DNA from: Bacillus sp. Y1
Lineage (GTDB): Bacteria > Bacillota > Bacilli > Bacillales > Cytobacillaceae
Assembly: GCF_003586445.1 (NCBI RefSeq)
Contig: NZ_CP030028.1
Span: 2,928,501-2,992,500 of the forward strand
Direction of reading: 5' to 3'
DNA: 64,000 nt
Under the pieces are notes generated by a model. The model was not told where the DNA came from and did no database searches. It saw nothing but the letters and a program-made list of their open reading frames with translations. Made by a program: the position numbers and the translations under genes. Numbering within the stretch: the stretch's first letter is position 1; each line of letters starts with the position of its first letter. Of the stretch, positions 34,889-43,690 are shown piece by piece.

Positions 34889-37069
34889 CTATAACTGTGA
34901 TAAAAAATAGGTGCAAAGTCTCTCTGAATGGACCCGGACAGATATATATGGTGGCAATGTTCCATTGGCAGCTTCATAAGGGACTCCAAGCCAGAGTATT
35001 TTGTTATCAACCATGACAAAAGGAAACGGTGGTTGTTTCTCTTCTTGTCTAAATATTAGCTTAACGGAGGAGCCTTGTAGAAGCCGGTTCCACTCATCTG
35101 ATAATACTTTTCCTTCTGGGAGAGAAACGAGAATTTCAGATTTGGCTGACCTTACATCGCTCATCAATTTCTCAAGCTTTTTTGCATGCATCCAGGTTAC
35201 TTCTTCATGTTGATTTTTTATCCAGTTACCTATTTGCCCAGAAGTGATAAGCTGATTCGTACTTTCCTGAAATTCTACTAACTTTCGAATCGTTTTATCT
35301 CGGTATACCTTCTGTTTTATGTAATTTCGGTTAGCAAGATGAACAAATTTTCCCTTTGTCCTTGTCACTGCCACATTAATTAACCTCTCACTCTCTTTGC
35401 CGGTTAATAACATGCTCGGCCTACTCTCAGGAAACGAATCAACCGTATCAAAAACCATTACTTCCCTTTCACTTCCTTGAAATTTGTGTACCGTTGCAGA
35501 TAGAATCTCCCCATTCTGAAGCTGTTGATTGTATAAATCTTGTAACAGTGTATCCATCAGTTCTGCTTGGGCACGGTACGGAGTCGTATACCCTATATTT
35601 TTAGAACCACCCACAAATAATTCATGAATGACTTGAAATGAGAGCAAAACCTGCAACAAATTAAATCGTGATCCTGACGTGGAACGCATACAATACTCCC
35701 CCATATGGCTCGTATCTAATAAGATCGACGCCATCTTTGGAAATGGAGCTCTATTTGCGATCGGCTCTCTTACGGTGTACATACTTTTGTAATCTTTTAC
35801 CATACCAAAATATACAAATTGGTTTGTAAATGCGGAGATGTCAGGATGCATTCTCCTTTGTTCAGATAGCAAAAATAAATGAGGATGCAAAGCCCCCTCT
35901 TTCAACCCCTCTACAACTCCAGACTTATGAAACACATCCTCTTTTAACCATTCATTTACTAGAGGGTGATTGGCATGTGCAATGGGTGGAAGCTGTTTAA
36001 AATCACCACATACAATGCTCTTTTTACCTAAAGAAACTGCGAATGCAACTTGCGGAATATATGCCATGCTTACCTCGTCTATAATAACGAGATCATATTC
36101 CTTTTCATAAATAGAGGGATCTGTGGCAGCTTTTGCGAGTGTAGTTCCGATTACCTCTGCATCTTTTACAAACGTCATTTCTTTCGCACGAATTTTATCT
36201 AGTACTTGAGCTAGCTTTCTTTCTACTTCTAAAAGTGTTTCAGAGTCTCTAGTGGAGAAAGAACCTCCTAAATCTTTTTTTAGTAGATGCCTCTCATTTC
36301 TAATTTCTTCTCTTTGCTTTGAAAGTTCAGGGTGATTTTTTTTTAATAAAAAATCAATAGTTAAAGGAGTGTCCTGTAATATTTCACTTACTTGTGATCC
36401 ATATCGAAGAAGTTCTCCAACCTGTAGCATATTTTGCTTGTCAACAAAACGCATTATCTCTAACATTAACACATCAACAGCTTGGTTACTTTGAGACAAA
36501 ACAAGAACCTTTTTCCCTTTTAAATATTTATTTGCAATAACCCTAGCTAGTGTGTATGTTTTTCCAGTTCCAGGTGGGCCCCAAACAAAGGTAATTGGAT
36601 TGTATTTTGACCTGAGCACTAGCTCATGTACATTCGTTTTTATTTTTTCTATTGGATGAAGCGGCACCATGGTTGGCTCCAACATCTTTTGAATCCTGGC
36701 CCTTTTCTTCTTGCTTGAACGAATGTCTTGAAGTCGATTAATTAATTCATCTAAAAGTTCCCATGGATCATATTGGAGCATGAGTTCACTTAAGACAGCT
36801 CCAATATATTGTTCGAGTTCTACCATCATACTTTTTCCTTCTGATGATAAAACTCTACCTGCAATTTTTCGCTCTCCCCACCATAACGTTACTTTAGACC
36901 CAATTGGAATACTCGTCGTTGTTGATGCCGTATTAAAATAATAAATATAAGGTGCCCTCTCGTTAATCGCGTAGCCATGAGTAAGGCGATACCTTGTACT
37001 ACCGTACTTTTTCAAATATGAAATCTCTATTTGCAGTGCCTTCTGCCAAAGTTGTAAATAAGTTGCCAT
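34889..37069 (-). CDS. SF1 DNA2/NAM7-like helicase with C-terminal PLD-like domain
   Basis: 726 residues. N-terminal OB-like region, then the SF1B core: VWGPPGTGKTYTLARV (Walker A), LVIIDEVSMAYIPQ (Walker B), KSIVCGDFKQLPPIAH, LLSEQRRMHPDIS, VHKFQGSEREVMVFDTV and INVAVTRTKGKFVHLANR. The last 100 residues (SEILVSLPEGKVLSDEWNRLL onward) look like a degenerate phospholipase-D-type module without the HKD signature. Upf1-like helicases act on RNA or DNA; some sit in defence loci, but nothing nearby suggests one here. Single gene. Confidence 0.85.
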   Translation of the reverse strand: MATYLQLWQKALQIEISYLKKYGSTRYRLTHGYAINERAPYIYYFNTASTTTSIPIGSKVTLWWGERKIAGRVLSSEGKSMMVELEQYIGAVLSELMLQYDPWELLDELINRLQDIRSSKKKRARIQKMLEPTMVPLHPIEKIKTNVHELVLRSKYNPITFVWGPPGTGKTYTLARVIANKYLKGKKVLVLSQSNQAVDVLMLEIMRFVDKQNMLQVGELLRYGSQVSEILQDTPLTIDFLLKKNHPELSKQREEIRNERHLLKKDLGGSFSTRDSETLLEVERKLAQVLDKIRAKEMTFVKDAEVIGTTLAKAATDPSIYEKEYDLVIIDEVSMAYIPQVAFAVSLGKKSIVCGDFKQLPPIAHANHPLVNEWLKEDVFHKSGVVEGLKEGALHPHLFLLSEQRRMHPDISAFTNQFVYFGMVKDYKSMYTVREPIANRAPFPKMASILLDTSHMGEYCMRSTSGSRFNLLQVLLSFQVIHELFVGGSKNIGYTTPYRAQAELMDTLLQDLYNQQLQNGEILSATVHKFQGSEREVMVFDTVDSFPESRPSMLLTGKESERLINVAVTRTKGKFVHLANRNYIKQKVYRDKTIRKLVEFQESTNQLITSGQIGNWIKNQHEEVTWMHAKKLEKLMSDVRSAKSEILVSLPEGKVLSDEWNRLLQGSSVKLIFRQEEKQPPFPFVMVDNKILWLGVPYEAANGTLPPYISVRVHSERLCTYFLSQL

Positions 37070-37096
37070 CTTTGTCTTCCCTTTTAGTAATAGTAA

Positions 37097-37122
37097 AAAC
37101 TCAGAGCGTACACACTGAGTTT
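37097..37122 (-). terminator. Terminator of the glycosyltransferase operon
   Basis: AAACTCAG and CTGAGTTT, then TTTACT on the minus strand. Confidence 0.65.
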
Positions 37123-37168
37123 CGTCCCGAGCTCATATTATAGCTTTAATTGATACAAAAAAATAGGT

Positions 37169-38212
37169 TTAATTGTTATATTCAGATAGGCTTGGAATTG
37201 GAATATGGTCATCCTTGAACAACTCTTGACCCTCTTCAAGCGCAAAGTTTCGTCCGAGTGGCAGCTTGAACATATCAATATCAACGATGTATTTTGGACG
37301 GCGTTTGGATTCTTTGTATATTTTTCCGATATATTCCCCGATTAAACCAATAGCGATTAATTGAAGACCACCAATCAGCCAAATAGATGTGATTAGGGAA
37401 GTCCAGCCAAGCTCTGTATTTCCAAAAAACTTTAAACTTAGAAAATAAAGTGCAAAGAAAAGACTGATAAAAAAAGATACTAAACCTCCAACGAGGACTA
37501 ACCGAATCGGAGTAACTGAAAAGGAAGTAATTCCATTAAATGCAAACGATAGCATTTTACGTAATGGATATTTAGTCTCACCTGCTGTTCGTTCTTTTCT
37601 TTCATAGAAAACCTTTGTAGATTGAAAACCAAGGAGCGGAATAATTCCTCTTAAAAACATATTCACTTCTTCAAATCCTTGTAGGTACTCTGCTGCACGC
37701 TTACTCAATAAACGATAGTCCGCATGATTATAAATAAGCTCTACTCCCATTTTGTTCATTAACTTATAGAATGATTCAGCAGTAAATCTTTTAAAGAATG
37801 TATCTGAATCACGTTTCTCTCTTACACCGTAGATAACTTCATATCCCATCTGATATTGCTCGATAAACTCCCGCATAACATAAATATCGTCCTGTAAATC
37901 CGCATCAATCGTAATAATTGCGTCCGATGACTCTGTTGCTATGTGAATTCCGGCTAATAAGGCATTTTGATGACCCACATTTCTAGACAGTTTGACTCCC
38001 TTAATCATTCCGTTTTTTAACGTTTCTTTATAAATTAGTTTCCATGTTTGATCTTTACTACCGTCATCTACAAACAGTATCTTACTCTTAGGAGAAATTA
38101 GCCCATCATCTACCATACTAGTCAACAAGTTGGATAACTCAGAAAAGGTTTTATGTAATATTTCTTCTTCATTGTAACAAGGTACAACGATCGTTACATT
38201 TGTTGGATTCAA
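37169..38212 (-). CDS. ykoT: GT2 polyprenyl-phosphate glycosyltransferase (YkoT-like)
   Basis: 347 residues. The GT-A domain has VPCYNEEEILHKTF, FVDDGSKDQTW, LSRNVGHQNALLAG and the metal-binding DADLQDD; two membrane helices near residues 235-300 follow. This is the DPM1/GtrB-like layout that charges undecaprenyl phosphate with a sugar. The upstream gene codes for a YkoS-like multi-pass protein, as in the B. subtilis ykoST pair, so the two probably decorate a surface polymer or lipid. Whether YkoS is still made is doubtful because of a frameshift. Confidence 0.85.
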   Translation of the reverse strand: MNPTNVTIVVPCYNEEEILHKTFSELSNLLTSMVDDGLISPKSKILFVDDGSKDQTWKLIYKETLKNGMIKGVKLSRNVGHQNALLAGIHIATESSDAIITIDADLQDDIYVMREFIEQYQMGYEVIYGVREKRDSDTFFKRFTAESFYKLMNKMGVELIYNHADYRLLSKRAAEYLQGFEEVNMFLRGIIPLLGFQSTKVFYERKERTAGETKYPLRKMLSFAFNGITSFSVTPIRLVLVGGLVSFFISLFFALYFLSLKFFGNTELGWTSLITSIWLIGGLQLIAIGLIGEYIGKIYKESKRRPKYIVDIDMFKLPLGRNFALEEGQELFKDDHIPIPSLSEYNN

Positions 38213-38233
38213 AGTATTGCTCCTCCTAGCTGT

Positions 38234-39924
38234 TTAATATAATTTGTATAAGTAAATGGTCCAAGCAGAGTTTTCCGATTGGAATATTTTTTCAAGCTGT
38301 AATTTGTTTTCATTCGCATTCTTAATAGGCATTGCTGAAAATACATACTCCCCACCTAATTCCTTTAATTTAGATGGCTGCAGCTGCAAATTTTTTAGAG
38401 TTTTAGAAGAATTCTTTTTGACCATATAATGCTTTCCAATTTGGGCTGTAAAAATATAGCATCTTCCCCCCATTCATCGAAATACCTTTTGATTTTTTTG
38501 TTCTTACTTAATTCCTTTTCAATAATGGTTCGAAATTGATGCTTATAAGTTAAAGGATAGAAGTTATTATACGTATCAAGTGTGTAGAAACCGTTATACT
38601 GTGCGATTGCTGGGTGAATACCTATACTTACAACACGATAGTCGTTTACTGGTCTTCCTATAAACGCTTTTATGTTAGCAAATTGTTCTGTTGCGTAAAA
38701 TTGTTTTACGGTTGGCTTTCGATGATTAATGATCTCTTCATTAAAGGCAAATAAGAGCATGATCTGTGCAACAAGGATGTAACGAATATATCCGTTTTTT
38801 TGAATGTATGACTTAATAATGAACAACGCTTGTGCGAAATTGATATAAATAATAAGTGGTCTAAGAAAGTGAAACCTTGCGAAATTAAACGTATTCAAAA
38901 AATGAAATCTTTCTACGATCGGAGCCCAACCTTCATAAAACCAAAATGCATACCAAAGGGATAAGAAAAAGTTTATTACGAACAAGGTAAGATACACTTT
39001 ATGAACTTTCCAACTCTTGTTTTTTAGAACTAAAAAAAGGGCTATTAAGAGAATCGGAAGGATGACTAAACCATGAACGGTCATCACATGTGTATGTCCT
39101 AGGATGAAATTCTTAAAGGTTAAGCGAATCACGCGCCATAATGGTAACGTAGCATGAATATATTCATCTCGACTGTTTGGATCACCAGCAACGAGGAAGG
39201 AGCTAACTAGACGATATTCTACGAGTAAAAAAACCAATGCCATGTACACGATAGAAAGAAAAAATCGAATTTGAAGCTTTTTTCTCGTTAAAAGCTCGTA
39301 GAACCAAAAGATACCCATCGCTACCAAAAAGAAGAAAAAACCTAGTACAAAGCTAGAATAGAAAGGTAAAAAAGTAAAAATGATTAGGTTATTCCAAGTT
39401 TTCTTTCCACTATGAACATTAAGGAATGCCCATAAGGCCAAAGGCATACCAAGTGTACTTAACATCCCTGATGGCCAAAAAGGAGTTAACGCAAACGCTA
39501 ATGCGACACCTATACGAATTACCGTATCAGGACTATTTGAAACAAAGTAATCCCTAAGCAATAAGTACATTCCAAGAAAAGCAAAAAAACGAGTGATCGA
39601 CTGACTAATGGCATACGCCGTCATCGTTGGAAGAAAATGATGAAGCCAAACAATTCCACTAAATTCGGTTCCAAATGCATTTCTAGGTAGACCATTTATG
39701 ACTTGTGGGATTACAGCATCAATCCCTCCAAATAATTCCCCACTACGGGAAAGAACTTTATACCAAGCAAGATTGGAATCCAAGTTATCATGAACTCGTA
39801 TATGCGCATTTTCCCCTAGTACAAATAAAGGCAATAAATACACAGCTATAACTACTATTGCGAACATGAACATTCTTCGCTCAAAAACAGTTGAAGATTT
39901 GAACAAACTAGCCACCTCATTCAA
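38234..39924 (-). pseudogene. ykoS: ykoS-like DUF6044 membrane protein gene, frameshifted
   Basis: From TTG 39924 the first frame encodes about 485 residues of a multi-pass protein (some ten membrane helices) and reads YFDEWGEDAIF before drifting out of family sequence. From the six-G run at 38466-38471 the next frame continues with WGGRCYIFTAQIGKHYMVK and ends at 38234, as expected for the YkoS C-terminus. One missing G (seven expected) restores one frame of about 563 residues, the usual length. Either a true mutation, a phase-variable tract or a sequencing error. The intact protein would be the partner of the downstream YkoT-like transferase. Confidence 0.75.
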
Positions 39925-39985
39925 AAAAGCTCCATTTCTAACTTTCGCATTATTACCGTAATTATTCCATTTTGTTTTTTTACCG

Positions 39986-40013
39986 AAAAAAAGCCCCCTT
40001 GAGGGGAGCTTTC
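39986..40013 (-). terminator. Terminator of the CAP-domain gene
   Basis: On the minus strand AAAGC-CCCC pairs with GGGGGCTTT, then seven Ts in total. It lies 4 bp past the stop of the CAP-domain gene at 40017. Confidence 0.75.
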
Positions 40014-40016
40014 TTA

Positions 40017-41072
40017 CTACTTCTTAATAAACATTTGTGTCCAATGGTTTCCAGCTTCCACATAACCAACACCAATATGTGAATAGTTACCACTTAAAAT
40101 ATTTTTACGGTGTCCTTCACTATTCATCCAAGCCTGGACAACTTCCTCAGGAGTTCTCTGTCCTTTTGCAATGTTCTCTCCAGCACTTTGATACGTAATT
40201 CCGAAATCACGCATCATATCGAATGGAGAGCCGTAAGTTGGACTGGTATGCGAGAAATATCCTTTTTGTTGCATGTCACGTGATTTCTCACGAGCTACGT
40301 TACTAAGTTTTGTATCAGCTTGAAGCGCAGGTAAACCAGCTTTTTTACGTTCCGCATTCGTTAACTCAATTACTCGCGATTCAATAGAGCTAATGGATCC
40401 AGCAGCAGGTGTAGTTTTTGGTGCTGGAGCTGGGGCAGCAGGAGCTGCTTGGTTTTGATTTTGTGTTGGTGCTTGTTGCGGCTGTGTGGCATTCGGCTGT
40501 TGTTGTGTTGGTTGTTGTTGTGTTGGTTGTTGCTGTCCAGCTTGACCAGTAACAATCTTCCATTGACCTTGCTTAATAATCTGGCTATGTGGATATTTAC
40601 CACTTGGTGTACCTGTACTATAAGCATTTGGGTCAATTGTGATAACGCCAGTTTTAATTTTTAATATGTCACCGTTATGCGCTAATGCTTTGGATTTTCC
40701 TTGTTCGTTTGACGACCCGTTCATCCCAGCGGCTCCGAAGCCTCGATTCTCTCCTCTGCCTTTTTTCACATACCGATAATCATCGGTTGGGGACGGATTA
40801 GTTCCCACATCTGTACGGCCAATCTCTCTTCCGCCTCGGTAATCGGAGTCCATATGATATTGATGATCTCCTCGACCTAAACGAACAAGAGGATTCATAT
40901 CGGTATTATTCACTCGTTGAGTTCTGTTTGTTGTATATCTTGATGCTTGGTCACTTGTAAATCCTACATCCGAAGTACCGGTCGTGCGGTTATTAGTATC
41001 TTCGGCTGCATTGTTGTTACAAGCAGTAAGCAACATTAAAGAAAAACCTACAGAAAGTAGACGCTTGTTCAA
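40017..41072 (-). CDS. CAP-domain (SCP/YkwD-like) lipoprotein
   Basis: 351 residues. A lipobox LLTAC places the lipidated Cys at residue 18. A long low-complexity region (about 20-225) follows, with Asn/Arg-rich and Gln/Pro/Ala-rich parts including tandem TQQQP units. The C-terminal 125 residues are a CAP domain: IELTNAERKKAGLPAL, GYFSHTSPTYGSPFD, GENIAKGQRTPEEVVQAWM, SEGHRKNIL and HIGVGYVEAGNHWTQMF. Related YkwD/YlbC-type proteins are extracellular and several are spore-associated; the biochemical role is unsettled. Membrane-anchored on the outer face. Confidence 0.88.
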   Translation of the reverse strand: MNKRLLSVGFSLMLLTACNNNAAEDTNNRTTGTSDVGFTSDQASRYTTNRTQRVNNTDMNPLVRLGRGDHQYHMDSDYRGGREIGRTDVGTNPSPTDDYRYVKKGRGENRGFGAAGMNGSSNEQGKSKALAHNGDILKIKTGVITIDPNAYSTGTPSGKYPHSQIIKQGQWKIVTGQAGQQQPTQQQPTQQQPNATQPQQAPTQNQNQAAPAAPAPAPKTTPAAGSISSIESRVIELTNAERKKAGLPALQADTKLSNVAREKSRDMQQKGYFSHTSPTYGSPFDMMRDFGITYQSAGENIAKGQRTPEEVVQAWMNSEGHRKNILSGNYSHIGVGYVEAGNHWTQMFIKK

Positions 41073-41189
41073 TGTAAACCCCTCCTCTTAGTAAATAAGT
41101 GTTACATATGTATTGTTTCTTCTTTCGAGACAAAACATAGATGGGAAAAAACGAGAATAAAAATGGCATAAACAAGGAAAAATGACATA

Positions 41190-41220
41190 AAAAAAAGATA
41201 ACCTTATTGAAGGCTATCTC
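41190..41220 (-). terminator. Terminator of the threonine aldolase gene
   Basis: AGATAgCCTT-CAAT-AAGGtTATCT on the minus strand followed by eight Ts. Confidence 0.75.
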
Positions 41221-41229
41221 AGGTGACTT

Positions 41230-42264
41230 TTATTTTGATGGTACAGCTGATATCTTTGCAACCAGATCAATGGTACGTTCGATATCCAGTTTGTTCACTT
41301 GATGATGAGTGGTAAACCTAACAGAGGTTGGTCCAAAGGTGACAGCTAGCACTCCCTGTTTTTCTAATTCATTTACAAATGCTTGAGAGCTCATTTGTAA
41401 ATTTGCTACATCAACAACTACAATATTTGTTTCAACTTCATTGACCACTTGAATCCCCTTTATATTTTTAAGGGCATCAGAAAAGCTCCTAGCTAACTGA
41501 TGGTCTTCAATTAACCTTTCTCTCATAGTGGTTAAAGCTACATACGCTGGTGCCGCAATCAGCCCAGCCTGCCGTAATCCTCCACCTAATCTTTTTCTCC
41601 ACTTTCTTGCTTTGACAATAAAATCTTTATCTCCAGCCAAGATGGAACCAACAGGTGCGCCAAGCCCTTTTGATAAACATACTTGTACAGTATCACAGTA
41701 CTGCGTAAAATCAGTTACAGAAACACCTAAAGCTGCAGCTGCATTAAACAACCTAGCTCCATCCACGTGAACAGGAATATGATTTTCTGCTCCTATTTCA
41801 TAGATCTGTTTCATGTTTTCAACAGGAACGACCGCACCACCTGCACGATTATGTGTATTTTCCAAGCAAATTAAGCCCGTATCTGGAAAATGAATGTCCT
41901 CCGGACGAATAGCCGAACGTACTAATTGTGGATCCATCGCTCCTCTAGATCCTTGTATCGTTCTAGTTTGCACTCCAGCTAACGCGGACACCGCACCTGA
42001 CTCATAATAAAAAATATGTGATTCCGCTTCTAGTAAAAGTTCTTGTCCCGAACGGCAATGGGTTAGAACAGCAATTTGGTTACCTTGTGTCCCACTTGTT
42101 ACGAATAGTGCCGCTTCCTTACCAAGAATGGCAGCAGCTTCCTCTTCTAATTTATTTACAGCAGGATCCTCTCCATATACATCGTCACCAACCTCTGCAT
42201 AAAAAGCGGCCTCCCTCATTTCTTTTGTCGGTTTTGTCACTGTGTCACTTCGTAAATCAATCAC
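41230..42264 (-). CDS. ltaE: Low-specificity L-threonine aldolase
   Basis: 344 residues, fold-type I PLP enzyme. RSDTVTKPTKEMREA at the start, TSGTQGNQ, HVDGARLFNAAAALG with the cofactor Asp, and VCLSKGLGAPVGS with the Schiff-base Lys199. It splits L-threonine and L-allo-threonine to glycine and acetaldehyde. Monocistronic with its own terminator. The related beta-eliminating lyases share the fold, but these motifs fit the aldolases best. Confidence 0.9.
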   Translation of the reverse strand: MIDLRSDTVTKPTKEMREAAFYAEVGDDVYGEDPAVNKLEEEAAAILGKEAALFVTSGTQGNQIAVLTHCRSGQELLLEAESHIFYYESGAVSALAGVQTRTIQGSRGAMDPQLVRSAIRPEDIHFPDTGLICLENTHNRAGGAVVPVENMKQIYEIGAENHIPVHVDGARLFNAAAALGVSVTDFTQYCDTVQVCLSKGLGAPVGSILAGDKDFIVKARKWRKRLGGGLRQAGLIAAPAYVALTTMRERLIEDHQLARSFSDALKNIKGIQVVNEVETNIVVVDVANLQMSSQAFVNELEKQGVLAVTFGPTSVRFTTHHQVNKLDIERTIDLVAKISAVPSK

Positions 42265-42334
42265 TATGTTTACACTTCCTTTTATTTCGTATTTCTAAAT
42301 TATAAAACTTGTCCCACTATTTTTGTATAAAAAA

Positions 42335-42362
42335 AACCAGATCTTAAAAAGTTCTGGTTATG
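42335..42362 (-). terminator. Terminator of the 42371 gene
   Basis: AACCAGA and TCTGGTT with TTTTTTTTAT after it on the minus strand. Confidence 0.65.
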
Positions 42363-42370
42363 ACTAAGGT

Positions 42371-42793
42371 TTAATGACATGTATTTGGGTTAATGTCCTG
42401 AAATAAAGTGGCGAAGGTGGACTTATAATTCTTCGTTATCGTTAATAATTCATTCTCTCCATAAACTTGACAATACTGAATAAAATCATCTAGTTCAAAA
42501 AAGATTTTTTCAACCACCTGTAATGGAAGGGAAATTATAGTCAAATGCTCTCCTCCTCCGTCAGCTTCTGGAACATACATTAAAAACTTGTGGTAGAGAA
42601 AATCAAAGAACTGCAACTCATGATGAAGATGCTCCCTCTCTACATCATCAATATCCTGGTTTTCTTCCACCTCATAACCACGCCAATGCAAGTGAAAAGA
42701 TGAAAAATGAATCCAAAACATTAATATCTCCGAATTAACCGTTAACTTAATATCATTCGTTTCAACAGAAGAATCTAAAGAAAATAACTCCAT
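42371..42793 (-). CDS. Hypothetical protein (140 aa)
   Basis: Acidic, aromatic- and His-rich soluble protein; blocks such as WIHFSSFHLHWRGYEVEE, EREHLHHELQFFDFLYHKF and KIFFELDDFIQYC. No signal peptide or known motif. Divergent from the coiled-coil gene at 42931. The His/Glu clusters could bind metal, but that is only a guess. Confidence 0.55.
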   Translation of the reverse strand: MELFSLDSSVETNDIKLTVNSEILMFWIHFSSFHLHWRGYEVEENQDIDDVEREHLHHELQFFDFLYHKFLMYVPEADGGGEHLTIISLPLQVVEKIFFELDDFIQYCQVYGENELLTITKNYKSTFATLFQDINPNTCH

Positions 42794-42930
42794 AAAAAAT
42801 GCCCCCTCAATTTAAAGACATTTTAACTTCACAGTTTTGCAGAACGCCTATAAACAAATAATCGATCCTTATCATAACATAAAGAAAGGGTTCCACCTAT
42901 TTACTTTTAATTCCATAAAGGAGAGATTTG

Positions 42931-43653
42931 ATGCCGTTAAATAATCAGAATCCGTTAATACTTTCCAATCAAGGAGAACCAAACTCCAATCAGACCATAT
43001 TCCGGTATTCCTACTTTCAAGAAGTACTACAAAACCAAAAAATGACTAACTCTACTTTATCACAATCCATTGAATCATTTCATAGCACGCTTAGTGAAAC
43101 CACCTCCTCTCAGCAGATAAAATTTAATGAGCTACTACAAGAAATCAGCCGATCAGAACAATCTTTACGAGAGATTGCATCAATAATGATTGAACAAAGT
43201 AAAACCAATCAAAAAATTCTTGAAAGGCTCGAAAAGCTTGAAAAAGAAAATGAACTTGTCCTTAATGAAATTACAAAAGAAGGGCTTATGCATGAAGCAA
43301 TGGTGGATCAACTATCTTTACAAGATCAGCGTTTACTCGAGCTTAGTTCAACACTGTCTTCACACGAACAACAAACAGTTGAGTTAACGAAACAACTACA
43401 TGTACATGAAAATATGTACGAAGAGATTTCAGAGAAAATGGGATTACAAGAGGTATTTCATCAAACAGTGATGGAAAGGCTAGACCATCAAGAGGCCATG
43501 TCGGAAAAAATTCAAAGACAACTCGATCATTTAAAGACGGCCATTTATGAGCGAGCATCACACTTGGCGGAAAAAATAGAGACGAACTTTAGCAAAGTTG
43601 CTAAACCTGTTCACCGATTTTTTGTACAAAAAGAAAAAAATGAGCAAAAATAA
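42931..43653 (+). CDS. Coiled-coil protein of unknown function (240 aa)
   Basis: Almost wholly helical, with long heptad stretches (residues 30-225) rich in Glu, Gln and Leu, for example LGLQEVFHQTVMERLDHQE-like and ELVLNEITKEGLMHEAMV blocks; the repeat QLxxQEQxLxELS recurs. No membrane segment or signal. ATG 42931 follows AAAGGAG by 8 nt; the TTG in front is not needed. Ends in a shared terminator. Possibly structural; I cannot assign a role. Confidence 0.65.
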   Translation: MPLNNQNPLILSNQGEPNSNQTIFRYSYFQEVLQNQKMTNSTLSQSIESFHSTLSETTSSQQIKFNELLQEISRSEQSLREIASIMIEQSKTNQKILERLEKLEKENELVLNEITKEGLMHEAMVDQLSLQDQRLLELSSTLSSHEQQTVELTKQLHVHENMYEEISEKMGLQEVFHQTVMERLDHQEAMSEKIQRQLDHLKTAIYERASHLAEKIETNFSKVAKPVHRFFVQKEKNEQK

Positions 43654-43658
43654 TAAAG

Positions 43659-43686
43659 AAACCCCAGTTTATAATGACTGGGGTTT
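43659..43686. terminator. Bidirectional intrinsic terminator
   Basis: AAACCCCAGT pairs with ACTGGGGTTT (10 bp) between convergent genes. It lies in the 37-bp gap between the stops at 43653 and 43691. Confidence 0.85.
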
Positions 43687-43690
43687 AAGC

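Noticed and set aside
40370..40664. Open frames on both strands over the Gln/Pro repeat of the CAP lipoprotein
   Set aside because: They are low-complexity shadows of CAA/CCA codon repeats without start signals.
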